Below are positions 34,354 through 43,270 of a DNA stretch of 64,000 nucleotides, piece by piece (position 1 is the stretch's first letter; each line of letters opens with the position of its first letter). Origin of the DNA: Devosia oryzisoli (GTDB lineage: Bacteria; Pseudomonadota; Alphaproteobacteria; Rhizobiales; Devosiaceae). The notes under the pieces were generated by a model, which saw only the letters and a program-made list of their open reading frames with translations, was not told where the DNA came from and ran no database searches. The stretch is from the NCBI RefSeq assembly GCF_014837245.1, contig NZ_JACYFU010000003.1:496001-560000 (forward strand). The letters are read 5' to 3'. Made by a program: the position numbers and the translations under genes.

Positions 34354-35280
34354 TTACTCCCCCTGGTCCTGAGCAGAGTTGCGCAGGAACGGCCCGAACA
34401 GCACCACCAGGCAGGCGAGCGTGACGATGGACGCGGCCATCGCGTAACCCATCTGATTGTTCTCGAAGGCCTGCTGATAGGCGTAAATACTGAGTGAGGT
34501 CGTGGCATTAGCCGGTCCGCCACCGGTCAGGCCGTAGATCAGATCGAAGGTGCGGAACGCATCGGTACCGCGGATCAGGATCAGCACCACCAGCACCTTG
34601 GTAAGCAGCGGGAGGGTGATCTTGAAGAGGACCTGCAAGGGGTTGGCATTATCGATGCGGGCTGCTTCGTAGAGTTCCTCGGGAATAACGGTCAGGCCGG
34701 CCGAGGCCACGAGGATGATGAAGGGAGCCGTGTGCCAGACGTCGGCGATGACGATGCAGATAAGCGCGGTGGCCGAACTGGTGAGTCCCGGAAAGCCGCC
34801 GAGCCCGAACAGATGCAGTAGCCAGTACACGAGCCCATAGGTCGGATCGTACATATAGCGCCAGATGAGGCTGACGATGATCGGCGAGATCAGGATAGGC
34901 ATGGCGTAGATGGCGCGCAGGACATTTGCCGTCGGCCGATGCATGTCGCGCAGCAGGACAGCGACCCCCACGCCAACTGCCAGGCAGAGCGAGAGTGAAA
35001 GGACCGTGAACAGGAGGGTGTTGAACAGGGCGTGCAGCGCCACCGGGTCGGTAAAGAACCGCACGTAGTTGTCGAGGAATACGAAGACCATGCGGTCTTC
35101 CTGACCGAGGCTGTACTGGAACAGGCTGGCAAACAGCGCAAAGCCGAGCGGTAGGATCATCACCGTCACCACGACGGCGGCTGCGGGAATGAGAAGCAGC
35201 CAGGCAAGCATCTGGTCTCGCCGCGCATAACTCGACGTCGGGCGCCAGGTGGAGGTGGATCCAGCAGTGGTCACTGTCAT
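34354..35280 (-). CDS. Carbohydrate ABC transporter permease, MalF/UgpA type
   Basis: A 308-residue permease of the CUT1 class. The first helix is DQMLAWLLLIPAAAVVVTVMI, the EAA loop is ELYEAARIDNANPLQVLFKITLPLL, and the family motif GGGPANATTSLSIYAYQQAF is near the C-terminus. It pairs with the MalG-type permease downstream and the binding protein upstream. CUT1 transporters import di- and oligosaccharides, glycerol-3-phosphate and polyols. Confidence 0.92.
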   Translation of the reverse strand: MTVTTAGSTSTWRPTSSYARRDQMLAWLLLIPAAAVVVTVMILPLGFALFASLFQYSLGQEDRMVFVFLDNYVRFFTDPVALHALFNTLLFTVLSLSLCLAVGVGVAVLLRDMHRPTANVLRAIYAMPILISPIIVSLIWRYMYDPTYGLVYWLLHLFGLGGFPGLTSSATALICIVIADVWHTAPFIILVASAGLTVIPEELYEAARIDNANPLQVLFKITLPLLTKVLVVLILIRGTDAFRTFDLIYGLTGGGPANATTSLSIYAYQQAFENNQMGYAMAASIVTLACLVVLFGPFLRNSAQDQGE

Positions 35281-35342
35281 TTCCGGTCCGTTACATGAAA
35301 GGACCAGCGCCGCCCGAAGGCAGCGCTGGCGGGAGGTCCAAC

Positions 35343-36581
35343 CTAGAACTTGCCGGCCTCGGCGTCCTGTACACCGGACAGCATCCCCCCAACATCCGCA
35401 TTGGGATCGGTCACTACGCTGGACAGGCCGGTGGCGAGCGATGTCAGCAGTTCGGGAGCGGCGGGCCGCAGCGGCAGGGTCACGCCGCTTGCCAGCGCCT
35501 CATTGGCGGCCTGCAGCCATGGGGCCGTGGCGGCAAGCGCCGGGTCGCTGCCGAGCGATTGGCGGAAGCTGATGAAGGACGGATCGGCTTCGCTCATTGC
35601 CGTCAGGGCTTCCTTGCTGGTGAGCCATGCGGCGAGCTTAAAGGCCTCCTCCTTGTTCTTGCTGTCGGCCGGAATGGCCCAGCCCCACATCTGCAGCAGC
35701 CCTGCCACCCGTTTGTTGTGAGGAATGGGGGCATAACCCAGTTGGCCGGCGACATTGGACTGGTCCTCGTCCTCAAGCGCCGTGAACAGCCCAGAGGCGG
35801 TGATGCCGAGGGGCGCCTGGCCGAACTGCAGCACCTTGTTGACCTCATCCCAGTGCCAGCCATTGGAGCCGTTGAAACCGTACTGGGCGAGGTCCTGCAT
35901 GAAATTGACCGTTTCGACCACGGCTGGGTTGGTCAGGTCGAGCTTTCCGTCGGCGGCGAAGAAGTCCGTCTCGTTGCCGGCAAGCAGCACGGCAAGGACG
36001 TTGGTGATTGCCGAGCCCTGGCGGAACGGTAGCGCGATGCCGGTGCCTTGCTCTTTGAAGTACTTGGCAACGGCCAGCAGTTCATCCCAGGTCTGTGGCG
36101 GCTCGAAGCCAGCCTCTTCCAGCATGGTTTTGTTGTAGACCAGCAGCGGGGTCTGCGCGAAGTAGGGGAGCGCCTTCAGCGCGCCGTCGGCATCGGAATA
36201 AACGTCCATGCCGGCGCGAGAGAAGTCGAGCATATCCCAGTTTTCGCCAGTCAGCTCGGGGTTTTCGACGTATTTGGTGAGGGGCTCCAGATAGCCGGCC
36301 TCGGAGTATTCGCCGAACCAGGCCTCCGGCACATAGATCAGGTCGTACTCGCCCGTCTTGGTGCTCATGTTGAGCGTTTGCTTCTGCTTCAATTGGCCGT
36401 AATCGATGGCATCGAAGCGGATTTCGATGCCATGCTCGGCGGCGTATTGGTCGAGCAGCACCTTCTGGGCATCCGCTTGCGGCCCCGCCCACCTGGAGAC
36501 CGTCAGGGTCTGCGCCGCGACGCTACCTGACCACCCTACCAGAACTGCCACGCCAAGCATGGCGAGTGTCACATTCCTCAT
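35343..36581 (-). CDS. Carbohydrate ABC transporter substrate-binding protein
   Basis: A 412-residue periplasmic binding protein of the SBP_bac_1 class. The start follows GGGAGG. The signal peptide ends near SVAAQ. The hinge motif DLIYVPEAWFGEYSEAGYLEPL and the ligand-region motif LKALPYFAQTPLLVYNKTMLEEAG are typical of CUT1 sugar receptors. It is first in the operon, divergent from the ATPase gene across a symmetric promoter region. The ligand is presumably the substrate of the oxidoreductases in this cluster. Confidence 0.92.
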   Translation of the reverse strand: MRNVTLAMLGVAVLVGWSGSVAAQTLTVSRWAGPQADAQKVLLDQYAAEHGIEIRFDAIDYGQLKQKQTLNMSTKTGEYDLIYVPEAWFGEYSEAGYLEPLTKYVENPELTGENWDMLDFSRAGMDVYSDADGALKALPYFAQTPLLVYNKTMLEEAGFEPPQTWDELLAVAKYFKEQGTGIALPFRQGSAITNVLAVLLAGNETDFFAADGKLDLTNPAVVETVNFMQDLAQYGFNGSNGWHWDEVNKVLQFGQAPLGITASGLFTALEDEDQSNVAGQLGYAPIPHNKRVAGLLQMWGWAIPADSKNKEEAFKLAAWLTSKEALTAMSEADPSFISFRQSLGSDPALAATAPWLQAANEALASGVTLPLRPAAPELLTSLATGLSSVVTDPNADVGGMLSGVQDAEAGKF

Positions 36582-36659
36582 TGCATTCCTCCCTCGTATG
36601 AACGCCGGTTGACAGCCGACGGGTCAGCGGCAGCCGGCTTCCCGCCGATCGCTACCGTT

Positions 36660-36697
36660 TGACAAATCATCATAATGTAATAACAAAGTCTGTCAAC
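36660..36697. promoter_or_regulatory. Facing divergent promoters with a central operator half-match
   Basis: TTGACA on the plus strand (36660-36665) faces TTGACA on the minus strand (36697-36692). The minus promoter has a good -10, TATGAT, after 16 bases and would drive the binding-protein operon. Between the -35 boxes lies ATGT-AATA-ACAA (36676-36687), one base off the TTGT-N4-ACAA element. It is a shared control point for both halves of the transporter. Confidence 0.6.
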
Positions 36698-36741
36698 GAT
36701 GCCTGGGTGGAGTTTACCCATGACCGTCGGAGGAGGAACTC

Positions 36742-37752
36742 ATGGTTGGAATGGCACTTCGAAATGTGCGGAAGAGTTTTGGCGGCTTGGAGGTGATCCA
36801 TGGCGTAAATCTTGAGGTGCCATCAGGAGAACTTGTGGTCTTTGTAGGCCCATCTGGATGCGGCAAGTCGACTTTGCTGCGCATGATCGCTGGCCTCGAG
36901 GACATCTCAGGGGGCGACGTCCTCATAGGCGGCCAAATGGTCAATGAGGTGCCGCCATCGGGTCGTGGCATTGCCATGGTATTCCAGTCCTACGCGCTCT
37001 ACCCGCACATGAGCGTCTACGACAACATCGCCTTCGGGCTACGAAACATCAGGACCCCCGAGCCTGAAGTGGCGCGGCGGGTGTCGGAAGCTGCGAGGAT
37101 TTTGCAGCTCGAACCGCTGCTTCAGCGCCTGCCCCGGGCACTGTCCGGAGGGCAGCGGCAGCGCGTGGCGATTGGACGAGCCATCGTCCGAGAACCAAAG
37201 GTGTTCCTGTTCGACGAACCCCTTTCCAACCTTGACGCGGCTCTCCGTGCACAGACCCGCATTGAGATCGCCCGGCTTCACCAGACGCTCGGCGCCACCA
37301 TGATCTACGTGACGCACGACCAGATCGAGGCAATGACGCTTGCCGACCGGGTAGTGGTTCTGAACGGCGGGCGGATCGAACAAGTTGGCACGCCGCTCGA
37401 CCTTTATGATCGGCCCGACAACGTCTTTGTCGCGGGCTTTATTGGTTCGCCTCGGATGAACTTTCTACCCGCTGCGGCTCTGGCTGGCGGAGTTGGCGCC
37501 GACGCCAGTCTTGTTGGGATACGACCAGAGCACCTCAAACCGGCGAGACTGGAGGAGGCGACTTTAGGCGGCACGGTAGAAATCGTGGAGCAATTGGGCG
37601 AACACATGCTGGCATATGTGCGAGTTGGTGACCAACTGGTCGTGGTAAAAACCGATCGCCAACACGAGATCACCCTTGCCCAGGAACTGCCGATGACCTT
37701 CGAGGCACGACACATCCACCGGTTCGATAGCACTGGTCGCGCGATAAGATGA
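36742..37752 (+). CDS. Carbohydrate ABC transporter ATPase, UgpC/MalK type
   Basis: A 336-residue ATPase. The start follows GGAGGAGG. It has Walker [10 protein letters not shown]-loop [13 protein letters not shown], signature [12 protein letters not shown], Walker [13 protein letters not shown] and the switch His in VTHDQIEAM. The C-terminal OB-fold (about 240-336) is typical of MalK/UgpC but short. It energises the two permeases encoded divergently. Confidence 0.93.
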   Translation: MVGMALRNVRKSFGGLEVIHGVNLEVPSGELVVFVGPSGCGKSTLLRMIAGLEDISGGDVLIGGQMVNEVPPSGRGIAMVFQSYALYPHMSVYDNIAFGLRNIRTPEPEVARRVSEAARILQLEPLLQRLPRALSGGQRQRVAIGRAIVREPKVFLFDEPLSNLDAALRAQTRIEIARLHQTLGATMIYVTHDQIEAMTLADRVVVLNGGRIEQVGTPLDLYDRPDNVFVAGFIGSPRMNFLPAAALAGGVGADASLVGIRPEHLKPARLEEATLGGTVEIVEQLGEHMLAYVRVGDQLVVVKTDRQHEITLAQELPMTFEARHIHRFDSTGRAIR

Positions 37753-37779
37753 CGTCACTGTCGGCTTGCTTCCAGTCAT

Positions 37780-38001
37780 TCATGCACGCAAGCAAACACT
37801 GACCGACAACGGCACACCCCGGCGCGCAACGATGTTCCAGGCGCCGGTATCGCAATGGCCCGCCTCATGCACCGCAATCCGCTTCTGCTCTTCAGCAGAG
37901 CGCGCTTCCTTGCCGAGTGCGGCGGCCCCCAAGTCATCGGCCGTGATGCCGGCGACCGGCGTTTCGGGCCGACCGGCGTTCATCAGCCACCCACCGGGCA
38001 C
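37780..38001 (-). pseudogene. Relic of an M41-like zinc peptidase
   Basis: A 73-codon open frame carries EARSAEEQKRIAVHEAGH, the zinc-binding H-E-x-x-H region of FtsH-like (M41) peptidase domains, then diverges (WNIVARRGVPLSVSV) and stops. Neither the preceding ATPase domain nor the rest of the peptidase is present. It lies 41 bases past the 3' end of tRNA-Ala on the same strand, the side where integrative elements insert, so it may be left over from one. Confidence 0.45.
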
Positions 38002-38042
38002 AAGTTGCTGATTCTACTGCAAAAAATGTGTGACAAGTTAGT

Positions 38043-38118
<76 letters not shown>

Positions 38119-38278
38119 TCACCGAGGCGGTATATCGCGCGATTGCGGCGCGACTTCAAGGGGATTGTGGAACGGCGGGGGCGGTAGAGGGGCCCCTCGC
38201 GCAGGAAACGGCGCGCGCAAATCGCCGTGTTTGGCGAACCGGATTAACATCTGCCACTGTTCGGCCCGGATGTGCATG

Positions 38279-38293
38279 TTAACGTCTGCTTAA
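38279..38293. promoter_or_regulatory. CtrA-like box TTAA-N7-TTAA
   Basis: TTAA-CGTCTGC-TTAA lies 37 bases upstream of the membrane-protein start at 38331, a position usual for CtrA-controlled promoters in alphaproteobacteria. Confidence 0.5.
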
Positions 38294-38330
38294 AACCGGG
38301 GAGTTCGACCCGGCTGTGCGGGGACATGTC

Positions 38331-39683
38331 ATGCAGCTCAAGCCCAACGCGTTCCGCCTCAACGAAACGGTGCGCGGCGTTGAAACCATGACGCGATTCG
38401 CGCTGGCCGTGCTCTCGCTGGCCTCGGGCGTATACACGTATCTGGGCGTGCGGGGCCTGCTCGATGGCTCGGCAACCTTCGTGTTCTTCGCCGCCATCAT
38501 CTATTCGGCCGCCGTCTCGGTCGCCATCTATGCCTTCTGGACCTACATGATGCGGTTCATTCCGCTGGTGGTCAGCGGGGTGCAGCGCATCAGCCTGTTC
38601 CTGGTCATGCTGCTGGGCTGCGGCATGATCATCGCCATGAGTTCCTGGCTCAATGCCGCCGCGCTGGCCGGATCGGCGGCACTCGAGCAGCACATGGCCG
38701 TGACGCTGCAGGGCTATGCCGAAGATCTCGACCGCGCCCATGCTAATGCGCTGGCCAGCCAGAGCCTCTTGCCGGACGTGGAACGCGCTTCGGCGCGGTT
38801 CGCGGCGCTGGCCCAGGACGAACGCGAGAGCGGCGCACTGACGGGGACGCAAGGGTCGGGGAGCGTGGTGCAGCTCTTGTCGCAGATGAGCCAGCAGATG
38901 AACCAGCTTGGGCAGACCATCACCACCTCGCGCACCGAGGTGGAGGGGCTGTTCGAGGAGGGGTCGCAGCACCTGGCCAGGATGCGCGAGCTCGTGTCCA
39001 CGCCCGGCACCATCGAGCCGCGGACCGACAGTTTCCAGGCCGAGGCAGTGCAGCTTTCGGCGGTGATCGCGGCGCTGCAGCAGACCGACGTGGCCGGATC
39101 GGTCAAGCGCGCTGCGTCCGACCTGACGGCGGGCTTCATCGCCCCGGTGGCGGACGGACAATCGGCAGACCTGGCGAGCCGGCAGGACCAGGTAATGGAG
39201 ACGGTGCGCGCGTCGGTGGATGCGCAATCGGCGGCGCTGGCGCTGGCGGCGGACGAAATTCTGGCAACGCCCCCGGTCGAGCAGCGGCGCTTCGTGCCGC
39301 TTTCTTCGGCCGAGGCCGTCATCCGCTACTGGAGCGATTTCATTCCGTCCTGGGCAGGCGCCATGTCGATCGACCTGTTGCCCGTCGTGATGGTGCTGGT
39401 GCTGATGGTCGTCAACGACGCGATGCGGCGCGATGCGCAGGACCTGGAGGAGGCCGAGAGCATCACGGCGGCCGAAATGTTGCGCGCCCTGTCGATCTAC
39501 CGGCAGATGGAGGCGGCGGGCATTGCGCCGGTGCGGGAGGGTATCAAGCCCGATGAAGAGCGCGTGAACGAGCAGCAGCCGCTGGCTGACGAACCGCCTG
39601 TCGAGACCGCCGCCGAGGACGGAACGGTGACCAAGATCGAAATGGCGCAGCGCAAGCGTGGGGAGGGGCCGCGACCGGCATGA
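38331..39683 (+). CDS. Membrane protein with a large extracytoplasmic domain, unknown function
   Basis: A 450-residue protein. An N-terminal block of three membrane segments spans about 20-110 (FALAVLSLASGVYTYLGV, FVFFAAIIYSAAVSVAIYA, ISLFLVMLLGCGMIIAM). It is followed by a helical domain of about 210 residues rich in Gln/Ala (LLSQMSQQMNQLGQTI) and a final segment (IDLLPVVMVLVLMVV). The cytoplasmic tail is acidic. The ATG at 38331 is used; a GTG five codons upstream is possible. It overlaps the ClpP-like protease gene by four bases, so the two products probably act together, perhaps in membrane or envelope quality control. I do not recognise a named family. Confidence 0.8.
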   Translation: MQLKPNAFRLNETVRGVETMTRFALAVLSLASGVYTYLGVRGLLDGSATFVFFAAIIYSAAVSVAIYAFWTYMMRFIPLVVSGVQRISLFLVMLLGCGMIIAMSSWLNAAALAGSAALEQHMAVTLQGYAEDLDRAHANALASQSLLPDVERASARFAALAQDERESGALTGTQGSGSVVQLLSQMSQQMNQLGQTITTSRTEVEGLFEEGSQHLARMRELVSTPGTIEPRTDSFQAEAVQLSAVIAALQQTDVAGSVKRAASDLTAGFIAPVADGQSADLASRQDQVMETVRASVDAQSAALALAADEILATPPVEQRRFVPLSSAEAVIRYWSDFIPSWAGAMSIDLLPVVMVLVLMVVNDAMRRDAQDLEEAESITAAEMLRALSIYRQMEAAGIAPVREGIKPDEERVNEQQPLADEPPVETAAEDGTVTKIEMAQRKRGEGPRPA

Positions 39684-40495
39684 GCACGGCGGCAGAAGCG
39701 GGTTCTGGCGGCAAAGGCGGACCCCGGTCCCCCTCTTTGCTCGCGCGCCTCGCCCGGATCGAGGACGGGTCGATCCTGCGCTTTGCCTTCTTTGCCCTGC
39801 TCGCCGGTACAGCTGGGGTGCTCTATGTCGATTATCGTGAGTTAAGCGCCAGCCAGGCGGACCTGACCTTCGTGCCCGAGCCGGTGCTGCCGCCGGCGAG
39901 CGCGCCCGATCCGGACGGCCAGCCGCGCCCGACGGTCTCGACGCCGCAGGCAGCGCTCGAGGCGCCGCTGGAGATCGCGCTCGAAGGCGGGGGCAATCTC
40001 CACCTCACCGGCACCATCGGCGCGGGCGCCGCGGTGCGCTTTGCCGAGGAGATCGTCCAGCGCGGCGAGTACGTGAAGACGGTGGTACTCAATTCACCGG
40101 GGGGCTCGGTCGCTGATGCGCTCGAGATGGGACGTCTCATCCGAGAAAAAGGCCTTTCCACACAGGTGGATAGCGGGACGCTCTGCGCATCCTCGTGTCC
40201 GCTTGTGTTTGCCGGGGGCGTGGAGCGGCGGGCGGGGCGGCAGGCGGCGATCGGGGTGCACCAGATCTATGCCGCGTCGCTTTCGACCGATCCGGCACAA
40301 GCCCTGGCCGCGGCCGGGGTCGCCATGGCGGACGCGCAGCGGGTGACGGCAAAGGTCACGCGACAGCTTGCCGAGAGCGGCGTTGATCCGGCGCTTTGGC
40401 TGCACGCGCTGGAAACGCCCCCCGATCGGCTCTACTATCTCAAGCCCCAGGAAATGGAGGATCTCAAGCTCGTCACGACGTGGTTGGAAAAGTGA
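39680..40495 (+). CDS. Membrane-anchored ClpP/SppA-like periplasmic protease
   Basis: A 271-residue protein. One membrane anchor (about 33-50) is followed by a Pro-rich linker and a ClpP-fold domain (about 95-265). The oxyanion loop is VVLNSPGGSVADALEMG. The nucleophile is probably the Ser in GTLCASSCPLVFAGG, flanked by two Cys, and the likely catalytic His is in AIGVHQIYA. This layout occurs in alphaproteobacterial periplasmic ClpP-like proteins of unknown substrate. It is translationally coupled to the membrane protein upstream. Confidence 0.8.
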   Translation: MSTAAEAGSGGKGGPRSPSLLARLARIEDGSILRFAFFALLAGTAGVLYVDYRELSASQADLTFVPEPVLPPASAPDPDGQPRPTVSTPQAALEAPLEIALEGGGNLHLTGTIGAGAAVRFAEEIVQRGEYVKTVVLNSPGGSVADALEMGRLIREKGLSTQVDSGTLCASSCPLVFAGGVERRAGRQAAIGVHQIYAASLSTDPAQALAAAGVAMADAQRVTAKVTRQLAESGVDPALWLHALETPPDRLYYLKPQEMEDLKLVTTWLEK

Positions 40496-40560
40496 TGTTT
40501 TGAGGCGGGAACCGGCAATGAACGGTCCCGTTGATCGACAATTATGCGGAGGAGGCCACA

Positions 40561-40839
40561 ATGAAAGACAAACATACATTGACCCGACACCGGGACATCC
40601 AAAACTGGGTGACGGATCGACATGGGACGCCGGCGATCAGCAAGCTGCGCAACCGGTTCGGGCAGGAGCGCGCGGAACTCAAGCTGCGGTTTGCGAGGGC
40701 CGAGGAGGGCCGGCTCGACGGAAGCATGAGCCCCTGTTCGTGGAGCGCCTGGCTGGCCGAACTCGATCGGCAGCATCTTGCCCTGCAGGTTGCGCCAACC
40801 GGCGACTACGAACTGGTTTCGCGCACGCCGCTCAACTAG
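40561..40839 (+). CDS. Small hypothetical protein
   Basis: A 92-residue soluble protein. The ATG at 40561 follows GGAGGAGG. The N-terminal motif RDIQNWVTDRHGTPAISKL recurs in small uncharacterised proteobacterial proteins. The C-terminus is Trp- and Leu-rich (CSWSAWLAELDRQHLALQV). There is no membrane segment and no known function. It lies between the protease and the convergent diguanylate cyclase. Confidence 0.65.
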   Translation: MKDKHTLTRHRDIQNWVTDRHGTPAISKLRNRFGQERAELKLRFARAEEGRLDGSMSPCSWSAWLAELDRQHLALQVAPTGDYELVSRTPLN

Positions 40840-40842
40840 CGA

Positions 40843-42045
40843 TCATCGCCCGCCCGGCGATCGGCTGTTGGCCAGGGGCTGGACAGCGGCATCATCGAGC
40901 GCGACCGCCACGCGGTCGCGCCCTTCCGCCTTGGCGCGATAGAGGGCCCGATCGGCACGCCGGAGCAGGTCCCAGAGCGTGTCATTGGTTTGAAGCTGGG
41001 CCAGGCCGAAGGAGGCCGTCACCCGGCGGTTCAGTTCGGTCTCGTCGAACGACGAGGCGGACAGCGCTACGCGCGCCGCCTCCGCCATCAGCCGGCCTGC
41101 CGACAGATTTGCGCCCACCACGAGCACGGCGAACTCTTCTCCACCCATGCGGGCGACGATCGCCGATGGGCCGGCGACGTCCGCCAGGATGCCCGCAAAG
41201 TGTCGGATCACTTCGTCGCCGGCGGCATGGCCATAGGCATCGTTGATCGATTTGAAGTGGTCGAGGTCTGCGGCCACCATGACCGCGGGCCGTCCGGCGC
41301 GGCGGAGCGCAGCCATTGCGCGATCACCCCGTTCTTCGAAGCCGCGCCGGTTGAGCAGGCCCGATAGCGTGTCGGTTTCCGCGCGCATGGCGGTCTCGGC
41401 ATTGAGATCGCGCATGAGGATCAGCAGGGTGGTGAGGCCGATGGCGATGAGGGCGACCGCGCCAAGGGTCTGCGACAGCGCGGCATAGGTGGTGCCGAGA
41501 TAAGCCTGAGCGGTGGCGCCCGAGCCAAGGATGACGGCGAGCCAGGGCTTGAGCAGGAATTGCACGCTGGTGAAGACAAGAAGGGCGATGAGGACACGAT
41601 CGAGCGGTTGGCGCCGGCCACTGCCAAGTACGACAAAGGCACCCAGGAGGTGAAGCGCGCTGTAGGGCAACTGGTAGAGCGTGCCGCGAAGCAGCGACGA
41701 GCGTGGCATGTCGATGATGAAGACAATGCCGATGACACTGAGGCCGAGGATAAGCCCGAGCGGGAGGCGCGGCAGCGGCACCCGGTAGTGTCGCGCGAGA
41801 CCCACGAGCGTGAAACTGACGGCGAACAGGAAGCTCAGGAAGATGCCGATGCTGGCGGGAGCGGGATCGGCCTGGCTCGGGAGGATGAACTCGAGCAGGA
41901 CATCGAGCATGCCAAAGCCATAGCCGAGCGCCAGCCACCGTGGGCCCGAGTTTGACCGGGCCGCGGCCGCAACCACGCCGAAGGCGATGGCGAAGAGGGC
42001 GGCCACAAACAGATTGATGGCCAGGACGAAAAGGGCGGCGCTCAT
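40843..42045 (-). CDS. Membrane-bound diguanylate cyclase (GGDEF)
   Basis: A 400-residue protein. About seven membrane segments in the first 205 residues form the sensor module. A GGDEF domain (about 220-380) follows with DTLSGLLNRRGFEE, DLDHFKSINDAYGHAAGDEV and the active-site ARMGGEEFAVLV (GGEEF). No clear inhibitory RxxD is visible five residues upstream of GGEEF. It synthesises c-di-GMP and is a candidate input for the PilZ protein and for surface-fibre control in this genome. Confidence 0.9.
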   Translation of the reverse strand: MSAALFVLAINLFVAALFAIAFGVVAAAARSNSGPRWLALGYGFGMLDVLLEFILPSQADPAPASIGIFLSFLFAVSFTLVGLARHYRVPLPRLPLGLILGLSVIGIVFIIDMPRSSLLRGTLYQLPYSALHLLGAFVVLGSGRRQPLDRVLIALLVFTSVQFLLKPWLAVILGSGATAQAYLGTTYAALSQTLGAVALIAIGLTTLLILMRDLNAETAMRAETDTLSGLLNRRGFEERGDRAMAALRRAGRPAVMVAADLDHFKSINDAYGHAAGDEVIRHFAGILADVAGPSAIVARMGGEEFAVLVVGANLSAGRLMAEAARVALSASSFDETELNRRVTASFGLAQLQTNDTLWDLLRRADRALYRAKAEGRDRVAVALDDAAVQPLANSRSPGGR

Positions 42046-42124
42046 GGAACACGCAAGGCTCGAGACGGCCCCAATCTACAAGGCGGCACGCGAAGGGAAC
42101 GTTAACGCGCGCCGCCTGATGACG

Positions 42125-43132
42125 TTACCTTCCTGCGATGCCAAGGGCCTCGGCGAGCAGCGCATAGGAGCGGCGGCGGAGGGCGTAGGAGTGGATGGTG
42201 GTGGTCACCATCACCTCGTCGGCGCCGGCAGCCTTCGCCTTTTCGGTGATGACCTCGGCCATGCGCTCGGGCGATCCGACCAGCCACAGGCTCGATTGGT
42301 GATCGATGACCTGCTGCTGCTGCGGGGTCAGCTTGTGCGCGAGGGCCTCTTCGGGCGATGTCAGCTGGCGCTGCTCCCCGGTGACGAAGCGGGCCCAGTT
42401 GACGGCCTGCGAGGCCGAGAGAAATTTTGCCTCGTCTTCGGTGGGGGCGCAGATGACAGAGAGGCACAATATGGTGCGCGGCTCGGGGAAGTGTTCGCTG
42501 CGTTGGAAGGCCTCGCGGTAGGCGGCGAAGGCCGGCGCGGCCGGGGTGTGCGAGAAGTGCGCGGCAAAGGCATAGCCGAAGCCGATCTGCCCGGCCGCCG
42601 CAGCGCTGGCGCCGGACGATCCGAGGAGCCATTTGGGGGGAAGACGGATGCCGCCGGGGGAGACCGGCACCCGCGAAAACGGGTGGTCCGCAGGAAAGCC
42701 TTCTTCGTCGAACGCCATGAGTTCGGCGAGATAGGCGGAAAATTCTTCGCCGCCGCCGCTGCGCAGCGCGCGCATGGCGTAGCCGTCGCCGCCGGGGGCG
42801 CGTCCGAGCCCAAGATCGATGCGCCCGGGGTGGAGCGCTTCGAGCGTGCGATAGGCTTCGGCGATGCGCAGGGGCGCGTGGTTGAGCAGCATCACGCCGC
42901 CGGAGCCGACGCGGATGTCCTTGGTGGCGGCGGCAGCGCTGCCGATGAGAATTTCGGGTACCGAGGAGGCAATGGAGGGCATGCCGTGGTGCTCGGCGTA
43001 CCAGAGCCGGGTGTAGCCGAGGCGATCCGCCTCCCTCGCCAACAGCACCGTTTCGGCCATGGCCTGTGGGGTCGTCGTTCCCTGGGCGATGGGGGCGAGG
43101 TCCTGCAGGGAGAGGGCAAAATCGGCGGGCAT
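42125..43132 (-). CDS. Luciferase-like (LLM class) flavin-dependent oxidoreductase
   Basis: A 335-residue bacterial-luciferase-fold protein of the YhbW group. Motifs include LSLQDLAPIAQGTTTPQAMAET, LWYAEHHGMPSIASSVPEIL, VGSGGVMLLNHAPLRIAEAY and the phosphate-site LGLGRAPGGD. The start is ATG 43132; a much longer frame upstream covers the fasciclin gene region and is rejected. These enzymes use FMNH2 or F420-like cofactors. The physiological substrate of this subgroup is unknown. It is monocistronic. Confidence 0.88.
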   Translation of the reverse strand: MPADFALSLQDLAPIAQGTTTPQAMAETVLLAREADRLGYTRLWYAEHHGMPSIASSVPEILIGSAAAATKDIRVGSGGVMLLNHAPLRIAEAYRTLEALHPGRIDLGLGRAPGGDGYAMRALRSGGGEEFSAYLAELMAFDEEGFPADHPFSRVPVSPGGIRLPPKWLLGSSGASAAAAGQIGFGYAFAAHFSHTPAAPAFAAYREAFQRSEHFPEPRTILCLSVICAPTEDEAKFLSASQAVNWARFVTGEQRQLTSPEEALAHKLTPQQQQVIDHQSSLWLVGSPERMAEVITEKAKAAGADEVMVTTTIHSYALRRRSYALLAEALGIAGR

Positions 43133-43270
43133 GGCAACGGCTTTCACTATTGAACTTGATCGGTAGATCACGATGGTTGGCGGCAACGTCAAGGCCGGGC
43201 GAAACTTTTTCACGGTGCCCGCCGTAGCTCCCGCCGACGACTTCAGAGCGTCCAATGGGAGAAATTGTTC

